Assembly: GCA_000328365.1 (NCBI GenBank)
Contig: KB298218.1
Location: 51,872 to 115,871, forward strand
Length of the DNA stretch: 64,000 nt
Direction of reading: 5' to 3'
Source: Capitella teleta
Taxonomy: Eukaryota; Annelida; Polychaeta; Capitellidae
Below, in pieces: positions 1 through 12,000 of the stretch; position 1 is the first letter of the stretch; each line of letters begins with the position of its first letter. The notes below the pieces were generated by a model. It worked only from the letters and a program-made list of their open reading frames with translations. It was not told the origin of the DNA and made no database searches. Position numbers and translations under genes: made by a program.

Positions 1-1325
1 CAGTGGTATCATTCAAGCTGATGATACATAATCAACACCAGAAGTTGTTTAAAGAATGCTGCAAACTCAATGACATGAAGACCCAAGTCATCACCAAGAC
101 CCAAGTTGCGCTAATTAAGTCAAAGGTATATTTTTTTGCGTTTGCAGATATCCTGAAATCTTGATATTCATGAGCACTTTGCCATGGAATATACCAGCAA
201 ATACATGCTTTTATGTTATTACTTGAGAAAAAGATCTGCTTTTAAGATTTATGATGCACTCTTAACTATGACTACATGTACCTTTGATCATCATTTCTTT
301 TAATTTTACTCACATATTTTACGTGTTTTTTTTATTCATCAATGAATGGTTAATTATATAAAACACCAATCTTTCATTTATTGTTTTCATTTTCATAATG
401 CCCACATAATAGGTTACACATGCAATATTTCCTTGAGGTTTGCTTCCCGTTATTTTAAACAGGATTTCATTTTGACAATTTGCTATTCACTGTGTGTGTT
501 ATTTGATAGTGTCATTCCATGAGGAGCTGTTAATGATGATTGGACTCTGAATAAAAATAATAACTACTTTTATTTGCTTTTTATTTGTTGAATATTTAGT
601 TGAATGTACAGTGGAGAGCAGACGCTGCATGCTGAATAATAGTAATGATATATCCAGTGACATCGATAATCATAAATCATAATCATAATGATTGATATTC
701 GAGTGTTGTAGTCATGCAGCACATGACTGTCACTCATAATTGAGTTGATACATGTACCCGTATTTGGGGTTTCTCTTAATGATTCAACTGATTTAAAAGC
801 GTGCTCCATCAATCACATATTTCATTTTAAACCAAATAAAATTGAAGGGATGTCTAACTTACCATATTCATGCAAATAGACTGCCTAATAACGTGGATGA
901 CAGGCGAATGTTGGATATCGAAACATGTTTACACGCACGTGGCGAATGGGGCTTCGTGATTGGTCGAAACGCTCAATGACGTCACAATAATCTCGAAATT
1001 ATACGCTTCGGTAAATATCGCCAGTAAATGATCGATAAATCATTATAATCGATCTCGTTTAACACACAATGAAAAAAAAATTAATCATAATACATAATAG
1101 TAGTTTTTCTGAAATTTTGGTAGCTTCATCATCTTTTTGCAGGGTTCGCCACATTTTCCGAGCTAACAGACTCCACTATCAAGAGGCTTTGTTCATTCAG
1201 GCGCTAATGACGCCGATCGATGCTCTTTCGTGTCGCTTATACAAACTATACTCCATAATACCGGATTACGTAACACAAATGGATCGTGCACTTGTGTCAA
1301 TTATACGTTTCTTTTTGCAGCTGAA

Positions 1326-3440
1326 ATGTACCGGGCCCTGGTTATCACCAACTCCCTGCCCCAGGCAGAGGAGATCCACGGACGACTCTTATCCGGCAAG
1401 TTCCCGGACATGGCCTTCCGCTATCCGTCACAGCTCTCAAGAGAAACCATTGACTTAAAAACGCTGATTGAACGGTGCAGTGAGGTCATCAAGGAGGAAG
1501 AAATCGATGTCATCATTTCGCTGTACCCTGAATTCAGTCTGGTGCACGGTATCCTTCTGGAAGAGTTCCCCGCACTACGCGGTCCATCCACAGAGTCGAC
1601 ATTCCTGTGTTGTAATCGCGTTTATTTGAGGGAAAAGGTGCTACAGGGATTTAATGTGAAACATTCCATCCATGACATCAGTGAATTGACGCGGGACACC
1701 ATAGAGTCAGACATTGAGGACCTCCATGCCCCGATCATCATCAAGGATGCGTATTCCTTCCATACCAGCATTGACAAGAAATTGAAAAGCCTGAAGAATA
1801 TCACAAAAGACACTAAGGCCATCTCAAATTTGGTGAAGCTGTCATTTGTGGCAGCGAAAAGCATCCTGGATTCGAGGATTAATATGCAGAAGTATCCTGC
1901 CGCTTTTGATACGTCGTATGTTGTAGAAGAGCACATCAGTCATAACACCTATTCTGTGACCATGCACTATGTGGAAGCATGTGTGAAAGACGGTGTGATT
2001 ATTCCGTGGGCCATATCAGATATCAACTATTACAGACATCGCCCACACTACACAGTTCAGTGTGTATCGGTGCCTTCAAGCATAGATGAGAATGACAATA
2101 TTCAGGTTTGGGCAGTGTTCCGGGAAGCCTTACAACATCTCATTGCCACTGGTTTTAACTACCAGTTTATCCACGCAAAGATTGCCTTATCCAATCGAGG
2201 AAGTATCAAGATCATGGATATGAGCCCATGTCTCCTTTCCATGAACGGTCCCATCTACAATGAAGTATTCCATGATGGCGATAACTTGAGGGGGCAAATG
2301 GATCTTGGTCTTGGAAGGGAGCAATGGACTCCGAAATTGCGTCCAGGTAAATTCGCCATGACGGCAGTGGTGTCCACGCACCACAGGGGAGTTCTGCTGG
2401 CCGATCTGGTCAACTTGGCAGCGGCAAAAGCTGCATCAAGCACAGTGAAAGTGTTGTGCATGGACAGTGAGGTGAACGACGACAGACTGACTGAGGATGG
2501 ATCTCCACTTGTTGCCATCAACACATTTCAGAACTCAAGATCTGAGTGCTTGCGCCAAGTGCGAGAATATTGTGCCGAGGTTCTCACGATGGTATCAAAG
2601 GAAGCGGTCAAGCCCTACCTGCCACCTTTGACGCCGGCGATCACCGTGGAAAAGCCAGACCCACTCCCCACTGAAAGTAGATCCAGAGCCCTGAGCCCAC
2701 TCACGCTCACGTCCGCACAAACAGACAGAAACGCCGACGAACTGCAAACGTTTGACGTGAACGAAACAAATTTACATCTTGAAGGGTCGGAAAACATCGA
2801 CACCGCACGATCCTCTGTGTCAATGATGAATTCGTCAGGCCTGGACACAGACAGGCCAAGTCTGATGCGATCCTCAGTGGACGCCATGCATGAAATCCAC
2901 AATGTAAACCAGGCCTTCTCACCTAACCCGTCAGTCAAAGATGGCGAGCATCCATCCACCACACGCTCAGCTAAAGGCGATCTACACAAGAGAAAATTCA
3001 GCTATGGAGCAAGGAATGCTACAGAGGTTGGTGACTTGTTGTCTAACACCAAACCGGGTATCTTACCTCACTTGGAAGGCCCCCAAAGAACTTTGGATAG
3101 GATAGAGCACAAAAAAAGCCTCATCCGAGAGGGAGCATTTCACTTGGGCCCAAAAGAAGATGCTGCGGATACCGTTAAAAACCCGGTGGTGTCTAAACAG
3201 AGCGGTGCGGCTGCTCTTCCGAACATTGCCCGTGTCCAGGCCGAGATCCGGGCACTGCGTAGTAACAGCTTTTCTGTACCTCAAGGCAAAGGGAAGAACA
3301 AGGCGAAGACGAATTCCATGCTGAGTGACCTTGAGAAGCTGAGGCAGCAAGGGGTACTTGACAGGAGGGTCAGCACCCCAGGACTGCGGAACCGAAAGCA
3401 TTTACTAAGAAGTGAAAGGGAAACGGAGAACATTCCGTAA
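1326..3440 (+). CDS. ATP-grasp-fold protein with long disordered C-terminal tail (704 aa)
   Basis: The frame stays open for over 2.1 kb without an intron. I start at the Met at 1326 because a strong splice acceptor (pyrimidine run ending TTTTTGCAG at 1320) lies just upstream, so the earlier part of the frame is probably intron and 5' UTR sits on an upstream exon. Residues about 1-100 look like the pre-ATP-grasp region (VIISLYPEF, then RGPSTESTFLC before the CNRVYLREK helix). Residues about 100-330 look like the ATP-grasp fold: APIIIKDAYSFHTS around K140, hinge YVVEEHI at 198-204, and HAKIALSNRGSIKIMDMSPC at 283-302. That last block normally carries the metal ligands (E, then E-x-N-x-R); here K, D, S and C occupy the expected places. 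Residues 440-704 are Ser/Pro/Asp-rich, then basic (KGKNKAKTN), and look unfolded. A carboxylate-amine/thiol ligase ancestry follows from the fold; substrate and activity are unknown and it may be a pseudoenzyme. Confidence 0.72.
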   Translation: MYRALVITNSLPQAEEIHGRLLSGKFPDMAFRYPSQLSRETIDLKTLIERCSEVIKEEEIDVIISLYPEFSLVHGILLEEFPALRGPSTESTFLCCNRVYLREKVLQGFNVKHSIHDISELTRDTIESDIEDLHAPIIIKDAYSFHTSIDKKLKSLKNITKDTKAISNLVKLSFVAAKSILDSRINMQKYPAAFDTSYVVEEHISHNTYSVTMHYVEACVKDGVIIPWAISDINYYRHRPHYTVQCVSVPSSIDENDNIQVWAVFREALQHLIATGFNYQFIHAKIALSNRGSIKIMDMSPCLLSMNGPIYNEVFHDGDNLRGQMDLGLGREQWTPKLRPGKFAMTAVVSTHHRGVLLADLVNLAAAKAASSTVKVLCMDSEVNDDRLTEDGSPLVAINTFQNSRSECLRQVREYCAEVLTMVSKEAVKPYLPPLTPAITVEKPDPLPTESRSRALSPLTLTSAQTDRNADELQTFDVNETNLHLEGSENIDTARSSVSMMNSSGLDTDRPSLMRSSVDAMHEIHNVNQAFSPNPSVKDGEHPSTTRSAKGDLHKRKFSYGARNATEVGDLLSNTKPGILPHLEGPQRTLDRIEHKKSLIREGAFHLGPKEDAADTVKNPVVSKQSGAAALPNIARVQAEIRALRSNSFSVPQGKGKNKAKTNSMLSDLEKLRQQGVLDRRVSTPGLRNRKHLLRSERETENIP

Positions 3441-3550
3441 CAGCAATGATCTCTTGATTGTAGACGCTGTTTGTTTTTGCAAAGTGCATTCTCCGTGTGC
3501 ATTTCTTTTTATCCGTGTACAATACATGATATCTTGATGCCTTTTTTATC

Positions 3551-3556
3551 AATAAA
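3551..3556 (+). promoter_or_regulatory. Polyadenylation signal AATAAA of the ATP-grasp gene
   Basis: AATAAA lies 111 nt after the stop codon of the ATP-grasp frame and is followed by a T-rich stretch near 3600-3620. It fits a short 3' UTR. Confidence 0.6.
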
Positions 3557-3804
3557 AAGGCGGCCATTTGTTTCAAAGTTTTAGCATCATCAGTCTTTTG
3601 GGTTGTTTTTTTTTTTTTCTGTTGTGTTTATAGCTCTTGCACCAATTAAATGATGCTCTTTCTTTGAAGATCAGCTCAATTGGAGCGGGCGTTGATGCAC
3701 GCCCTCTTATTACTGTGAAACACTTGTGTATGTCCTGACGGTTTCAAACTTTCCACTATTCTTTTATTATTATAGTATTGTGTGCATTTCAAACTGAAGA
3801 CAGG

Positions 3805-4131
3805 GGCACCGGATAGCGCAGTGGGTTAAACCGCTGACTACAATCCTATGCCGACCGTGGGGGTCGAGGTCCCGGGTTCGAGACCCGATCAGGCCACGAG
3901 CGTTATGATTGTGAATTACAATTGTAATTCTTCGTTGACTCTGCAGTGCTGCCCAACTGCGTAACAAGGCGGGGTGCTGTGTACAACTGTCTATGGTGGT
4001 ATGCAGGATAAAGAACCCTTGGGATTTATCGTTAAGAGTAGGGGAAAACCCGGTCCCGGGCCTTCTGTTCTGGCGCCCGTATCACCCGAATGGGTTGGGT
4101 GGAGCCGTAAAACCCCAATCACTCACTCACT
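3805..4131 (+). repeat. tRNA-derived SINE, full-length copy (family A)
   Basis: The head resembles a tRNA: box A TAGCGCAGTGG at 3814-3824 and box B GGTTCGAGACC at 3875-3885. A conserved unrelated body follows (TGCCCAACTGCGTAACAAGGC, then GCCCGTATCACCCGAATGGG), ending with a short CACT-type repeat. Further copies occur on the minus strand at 11794-12103, 28131-28449 and 52559-52875. This is a non-autonomous, RNA polymerase III-type retroposon that would rely on a LINE for mobility. Confidence 0.85.
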
Positions 4132-4734
4132 TCAAACGGAAGACAGAGTGTGATGTTCACCCACGAGTGCCTCTAAGCAGCAGTCGTCTCTTTCAGTTAG
4201 TCACTCAATACGTTTGGTAGTATGTTTGACTGGACAATCTGGCATTGTTTTGATATATATATTGATTTGATCAAATGTGGAGCGATTAATAACCAGCCAG
4301 AAGATTTCAAGTAAAGTATTGTTAATGAGACTCGTGTCCAATTTGACTGCAGAGCAGAGAATCTTCGTTTTCAAACTTGTGGGGTCTCCCTTGTATGTCA
4401 GAAAATTGCGTAATCTCGACGGGATTGACAACTTTCTTGTAGAACAGCAGTTGTACTCAAGCAATATTCGTGTAAAAATTACGTGTAGTGGTTTATGTAA
4501 AATATTCTAACTTCCAAGAACCTAACTCGAGAATCATGGAGAAGCATACGTTTGATCGTGACAGAGCGTGCAATTCTAGCCAAACGAATTTTAATTGAAC
4601 CAAACATGTTTTCTAAAAATCTACGGATTTCAGCCAATAAAAAGACTTCCGATTACATGTATTTAATTCATGTGTTTCGCCCGTACCCCGTTTGCGATCA
4701 GTTCCTCCCATGTTCGGATTAATTTGTAAATTCC

Positions 4735-4910
4735 AAGGGGCCCTCAGATATCAGAATGGATTTCATGGCTATTCCCTACCCATATGGGTGACATTGGCGC
4801 CTAAGCAAGAGACTAATTCGGGGTTTCTCTTTCTCTTCTTTGATTGTTTATGAATCCTAAGAGTTGTACACAGCGCAGTTGGTAAGCACTGCAGAGTCAC
4901 AAGAATTACA
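4735..4910 (-). repeat. Degraded copy of SINE family A
   Basis: Read on the plus strand it keeps a GGGTGACATTGGCGCC-like block and then GTACACAGCGCAGTTGGTAAGCACTGCAGAGTCAC in eroded form, in the same order as the family A body on the minus strand. The tRNA head is not recognisable. Confidence 0.5.
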
Positions 4911-5082
4911 AAATTAAATGGTGATACATGGTGTCAAACTTCAGAAGTACAGCAGAAAGGTTAAACCAACTATATATCTGAAGTTAGACACAATGTATGA
5001 CCATTTAATTATCATTCCTTTCATGCTGTTGAAATGGAGTACTTGTTGTGATCTACAGTGGTTGTCATTCGGCATGAGGTAT

Positions 5083-5143
5083 GATGGGGTTATACGGCTC
5101 CACCCAACCCTTTCGGGTGATATGGGTGCCAGAACAGAAGGCC
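5083..5143 (-). repeat. 3' fragment of SINE family A
   Basis: A short piece matches the family A tail (GGCTCCACCCAACCCTTTCG, GATATGGGTGCCAGAACAG). The rest of the element is absent. The neighbouring sequence to 5760 is AT-rich with no gene that I can see. Confidence 0.55.
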
Positions 5144-5779
5144 AACTTGTATTAACATGCGGCTATTACTATACGTATAACATAGAATTTGCAAAATGCT
5201 TATATAACCTGATATATTCTTATAATGTGCATGCCAGTGTATTCTTGCACCATGACGTCATTTTGTAGATGCTCTGGTGTTTACCATTTCACTTTATCGT
5301 TTTTAATTCACATGACATTACAATTTTTACGTTTTTATCACTTTTATTCATTCTCATTATAATTATTTTTAACAAATTTACTTTTTGATGTGAATAATTT
5401 TGTGTGTGCCATGTCTTTTATTATTCACTGTTGTCGTTTTTATGGCATGAATTTAAAACAAAAAATATATATATATCGATCTCTGCCCCACTTAGCAATT
5501 CAGGATATTTATTCTGCTACATATGTACCAGAGCGCTTAAGTGACTTATATTCTGAAATGAGTTAAGCATGCTTAGGGGCTGCAGTGCTGAGATAGGGCT
5601 TTAACTTTATTTCTGGGATCGGCCCCTAGTGTATTTTTCAATGTGAGTAACCATTCTTGTTGATGGAATCAGTATAAATTGCATATATTAAATGCAGAAT
5701 TATGAAATTTCAGAAGCATTACAGTGAAACATTTAACGTATGGTCAAATCAATACAGCAGGGCTGGAAAATTCAAAATC
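5144..5779. other. AT-rich intergenic stretch, no gene seen
   Basis: Between the SINE fragment and the 3' end of the VWDE-like gene there is no frame with coding character. The sequence is AT-rich with a short TATATATA run near 5466. Confidence 0.5.
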
Positions 5780-5785
5780 TTTATT
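5780..5785 (-). promoter_or_regulatory. Polyadenylation signal of the VWDE-like gene
   Basis: TTTATT on the plus strand is AATAAA on the minus strand, about 280 nt beyond the stop codon at 6066. It implies a short 3' UTR. Confidence 0.5.
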
Positions 5786-6065
5786 AAAACACATTCATAG
5801 GATTCTCATTATCGTACAGTCAAGTGGATGTAGAAATGTCATACATACAACTTACACAATAAGACTAGAGTCACATCAGTCATAATTATTGGATTAACTA
5901 TATTCAAGTACGTATAGCAAACAAAAGACAATTAACCACTGACTCAATGAAATCCCTCATAATTATGATACTGTATGACGTCATGAGAGACATAATAGTT
6001 ATAAGATAACATGTCATGGGGCCATAATGGATAGGCGAGGAAACAGTGCAAGTAATCCACTGCAT

Positions 6066-9000
6066 TCAAAAGTAGGTCGTAGAGTCGACACCATTTTCCA
6101 CACCTTTGCCATCATTGTAAAAATATGTCTCATCATAATCCATTGATGGCGATATGTCATCAATATCTGGAAAGTGATCCGGATGGAATTCAGGAATGTC
6201 CTGGTTTCTATGCAGGATTGCATCCTGGAACGGAGAAGCAACCTCTGCTCCGTGATCCAGGTGCACGCCGCTGGACTGGTTCGTCTTCCGTCGACTGAAA
6301 TTCTCAAGTGACCAATCATCTGATTGTGAGCAAAATTCCACTCACGATTTACAGCAGCATTTGTAGAGCAGGAATCCTGCCAAGACCCCGATCAGAGATC
6401 CTCCTAAAGCGGCCAAGAGAGCCACGGCCCAATCAGGCATCTGCACCCTGTCCCACCAGGGATGCTCGCAGTAGGCGGCTGGATAGATCAGGAAATGTTA
6501 GCTTATTTTCAACACATAAAGTACCAGCGTACCTCCACGTGAGGTCCACTGGTATTCGTTTTCATAAGCTTTGCAGATAAGACAGCTGTCCACTAAACTG
6601 ACCTCGCCTTCATGGTAACACTTGCCATTGATGATGCAACTGTTTTTCTGGGAGTTGGTACGAAATGTTGAGTTTCGGGCAACACGTTTAATAGCTTACC
6701 TTCTTTATGCATGTAGTGTTGGTCATGTAACATTGGTTGCAGGCTGGATCAAAGGGTATGAAGAGAAGAGGATCACTGTAAGTCTCTTGGTTGTTGCTGA
6801 TGGAGATGAGATAACTGCGGATTGTGGGCACGGTGCATTTAACGGCATTGAAGTTCAGATAGATCGCTTTCACCGTCACTGTCTTTGAGAGACGACGGTA
6901 GGAAACTTCGTCAACCTGGAGGTTACCAACGTTGGATCTGAACAGTTTTGACTGCATCATAAGTTTAAGCACGAACCTCAACTTCTGTGAGGTGACAAAC
7001 TAAGTTGGGCGAGTTCGCAAAATGTCTGCCCCACACAAGCACCGTGTTGCAGTTCATAACACTGACGTCACACAGACCGTAGTTGGGCAGTTCATGCACA
7101 TATGGGGGAGATCTTTCCGACACGGAGCAATCAACAGTCGAGTATCCTGCCTCACAGACACATGAACCTGAATAATATGAACCAGTCAGAACGAATCGAA
7201 CCCTTGGACATGTGACTGACCACTGATGCATTGGCCGTGACCACTACAATCGTTAAGGCACATTGCATTGGCTATTTTATCAGCCAAATCTTTAGGTAAA
7301 CTTGGGTTTCGCTGTACTTCTTCAAGACATTGGGCCTTCATTGCGTCTCTGGCTGAATCCGCCCACGTTGTGTTACCGGTGATCTGTGGAGAAGCATGCC
7401 AACTGGTGTAAATATCGTTCCAATGATTCTGCCTTCAAAGGTATCGTTGGTTTTCAGAAAGAGCCTCATTGCAGAATACGGTCTTATTACATTGTATAGT
7501 CGATGTGATGTGGAGAAGCGCAGTTAAATGAAATTGGGGTAAAATAGACAAGAAATATTACAAGAGAACTTTAAAACATTCAAATGCATCATTGGTTCTC
7601 AGATAGAACCCTATTCCGCAATGCATGCACAGTATGGCAATAGTCTTATACCTGGATGTCTTCGACACAAGAATCAATTTCTTGTTGAAAGTTGACGGCA
7701 GAAATCTGTGTACAGAGCTGTCCAACGGGATATTCGTCCCGTACATGGGATTCACAGAACTTCCTCGCGCTGAGGGCATTCCAAGATCCAGCCCACTTGT
7801 GCTTCTATATAGGTGATATCACTTTACAGACAGGAGAGTATGAGGCACAAGAGAGCTTACCGGGGGCTTAAACTTTGTGTCTACAACGATGGGGTCACTA
7901 TCGATTCCCCCCTTGAAGACATTGTTCTCAGAAATGTCCCTTTTCTTTCGGGAGCTGGAAAAGATAGATGGCGTGGCGCTCAGCACCAACTCCTCTGTGA
8001 TGTCATCCCCAACAATATTGTCACAAAAATTGACATCAAGAGAATATCCACACTGTAAACTGGTGCTTTCGTCACATGAACAGAACTGTTTTGCCAAGAT
8101 AGGCTCCACAGACTCTGGTACTCCTTGAAATGCACTCTCATCGCTGGACATGTCAACACTAAACAGAAGACGTGAGGATATGCAATGGTCAGGAGCTCAA
8201 AACTGACCGCCAACTAAGGAGGAAGTCGTCGGGATGAGTTCGCTCTGCAGATAATGAAGTTTCCATAAGGGTGCCATTCTTTAATCGGAGGTCATTGGTT
8301 TTGATCCCATCGTAAAAACCGCAGAGTCCTGTTCAGGGAGAAGTGATACTTGCGCTTAGATGTCAGGTACATACCGCGAGTGGCTTCCAGGTCTGAAGGT
8401 GAAGGGGTAATCCACACATTGATAAGCAGGTTATTAATCATAACCTTGACCAAGACCCCATTTGGAAGGTAAATCTATGCATAGAGTCAAATTAATTCAT
8501 AATGGTGCGATGTTTTTACTCCTCACTGAGAATTTTTGCCCTTCTGCACTCTGGTGAACTCTTGTCCCTGGGGTCAGCTCTCCGTTCAGATAGAGTTGAA
8601 GCGCCATCTTAGTGAATGGCTGAGAGGTGCCACTGATGCGTTTGATTGGCTGCTTCTGCCGGTAGCACCTGTCAATCACAATGACGTCATCGCCACTCTG
8701 CACTGCGACTGCACAATTGCAAGAAGCGTCCACTGCCATTGTACATCTCTGGTATATTGCATGCACCTATTGAATATATCAAGTTAGGCATGGTTACAGC
8801 AAATCAATCACAACCTTGAAAGGTAGAGTTAGATGTTCATACAGCAGAAATTCTCCCTCGTAAAAGTTATTGAACTCCCTGCCGAAGTTCAGCAATGAAA
8901 TGATAACTCAGTGTTTGAATGATGGACTCACAATCCGTCAAATGAGGAGATGTGGGGGTCGTTGATAGATTGGCAAGTCGCCTTACGATCTCGATCATCC

Positions 9001-12000
9001 ACCACGATCTGTGAGCGCAATATCGCTAAGCCTTGACAGTAAAATCAAACTGCAGCGACAAACCTTGAAAGAATGGATGTTCTCTTGGTAAACCGTGGAT
9101 CTTCCAGCGTCGTCAACCACGGTTCTAGTCAAAGACAGATGCAGCCGCGACAGCTGTTGGCCATCATACTTGTTGTCCATGACAGCCTTTAGTGGCAGCG
9201 TCTGTTTTCCTGGTGAGTGATCAGAAGGAAGGAGAAAGCGGCATTCGCCGTTTGGAGTCAGGCCTCGGACATTCTGATCCAGGACAACTTGAGCAATGTT
9301 GGCTCCTGTCCTCCGACACCTGAGACGAACGTAGACTGCGTGAGATCGCTACGGCTTTGATGATTTCTTACTGCGAAGGGTTCTCCCCAAATGGCATTAT
9401 TCTGACATCAACAGAGATGTGACAAGATCCGGGCTGGTTCTGACAGATGAAAGAGTGGTTGGCCCACACTTTGATTGGAAGATCTGTGGCCGAAATGCCT
9501 TCAGTCAAGCGAATGGATGCCATGGGTGACACCTTGAAGGCCTGTTGTTAGCGACGGAGCGGGGCGTGCCATCGTCTTACCTCTATATCCCATGCTTCCT
9601 GATCCCGGAATGATTGGGCCGGTTGAGTGACGTCAGGACTCATGGTCACGGAACTGTGCACAGAGTTGTCACTACTGTCATCAGTAGTGTCACTGCCCGT
9701 GCCTGGATCGGGTGGCACGCTCGTATCATCGCAGCACTCTACTTCTGTGAGATTTCATCGGTGTAATTATTCTGATCGTTATTTTTTTTTTTTTTTTTTT
9801 TTTTAATCCACTTGAGAAATATGGACGTGCAAATATTTGCTTGTAAGTAAAATGTTAGGCGTATTAGCATATGGTCCATAGGGACTCAAGATTTGGAGTA
9901 TTATATGGAGAGCTCTGTACACATGAGTCTCTCTAATCAATATTGGATCATTCAACGTGACAGTTTCACCCGATGTATCAGAATCCTCCATCGACTAAAT
10001 TATAACCCATAAATCGTTAACAATACATGTATAGTTACAGGCTTAGAATTCTAATCAGGGGTTAAGTTCGAAAATACCAATTATCAACAGAGATTTGGAA
10101 TTATCAAGCATATACATATTTTCTTTCTCAAAAATAATCCTATAGACATGATACTATGCGTGTTGTGTGTTTACTAAGATGATCGGTATGGCAGATACTA
10201 GCTAGCCAGAAGGGTGTGTCGATGTATATTACCATGATACAACCAAACAAAGAGCAAATTTCTCAAGCTGACTGACGCATGTAAGACGAACCTCTGGAAC
10301 ATATATTCTGCCCGTGTGTGAGGGAGTAGTTGGTTGGGCAAATCCAATCAGATTTTCGATAAATAAAATACTGAGGGTCCATGGTGGCCGCGGAGCACTG
10401 GTCAGATCCCGAGGGAATGGTCAGCATGCGCTGGGCAGCGCTGTTCTCAAACTCGACCAGATTGGTCAATGTCTTGTTGACGGTGTCAGCGCATGTCGTG
10501 TACGGACCCTCGTCAAATGGAAGTTCGTCGTTGGTCATTGAAACGTCCACAAACGTTTGAATGGTGACCTGGTAGATATAAATAAATATAGGAGTAGTGC
10601 TCATAAGTCATAATTCTCAATTATAAAGTGCGAAAAAGTCATGACGTCATTGAAACTGATCGGGAATTCCATGACGTCATAGTAGCTAACCTGGTGACCC
10701 TTCATTCTGACAACCGCCACGGGGTGAATGAGGACGTTGACCTCAGAGGAGCGGTTTGTACACCTGGAGTGCAGTTTTCCCTGGAGACCATTGGCGCTGT
10801 GCTGCGCGATGAAGATCTCGAGGAAGCTCCTTGCGTAGTACTCCGCGCACTCTTTCATCGGCGCCTGATCCTGCTCCGCCCGGTAGTACACTTCATACTC
10901 GAGGCGGTGGTCAGGTGACCTGATAATGAACGACACATCTGAAGGAGAAGAGAAAAAATGGCTTCAAATTGGGAAACATGTGAGATTTATTTGAATTCCA
11001 TGCACACGCTTCTGGTTGTTTGTATGTCAATGTGTTTAAAGGGATGGAGAACTGAATTTTAAGAGATGTTCTATTGACTCATAGCACCAATTGATAACAT
11101 TCCGTGCCAAAAACACCATGCCTGGATGCAAGCGTAAGGAAATAATGCATTCCGAATATCGGGGTTAGCATTGCGCCTATGGGAGAATGGCTTCCATTGC
11201 GAAGTATAGGAAGCAAACGTCAGCTGAGGGCTTGCCGTGATTGGTCCCGTTGCCCTCGTGAAGCTATCGAGTTCAGCCAATCAGAGCAGACGATCTTCGC
11301 CATAAAAGGACATCTATGTTGTTTACGAAACGAAAGCGCATGCGTGGTGTACTCTGGCTGACCTTTTTACTGTTTCAGGATGAGAAACCATGGTAGGTGT
11401 CCTAGGAAATCGCTTGTTATAATAAGAAAAATAGCGAAAAATAATTTATTTATTTTTTTGTGCCTGACTGGTGGCAAAATGATTATTCTATCTATTTCCG
11501 AAAATAAAATACCAAAATATCCAGGCGTTTAATCGCAGGACACGCTGATATGACGAGGCCCATTGTAAAAGATGGGGAACTCGGTGTTTCATCACAGCTC
11601 CTGACGTCACGCCTAATTAGCATTATATCTCCCGCAAAATCGTTAGCGATGATATTCCTTGTGTGGGCCAGGCATAGGAATCATTTTTGGTGCATCAAAT
11701 AACGACTCAAAGTCCATTTTTAACCAGTTCTCCCTCACTTTAATCTCCTTTATTTATTTTGTGTCGTACAATTAGTAAATTAGGTATTGCCTTGAGTGAA
11801 TGAGTGATTGGGGTTTTACGGCTCCACCCAACCCATTCGGGTGATACGGGCGCCAGAACAGAAGGCCGGGACCGGGGTTTCCCCCTACTCTTATCGATAA
11901 ATCCCAAGGGTTCTTGCATCCTGCATACCACCATAGACAGTAGTACACAGCGCCCCGCCTTGTTACGCAGTTGGGCAGCACTGCAGAGTCACCGAAGAAT

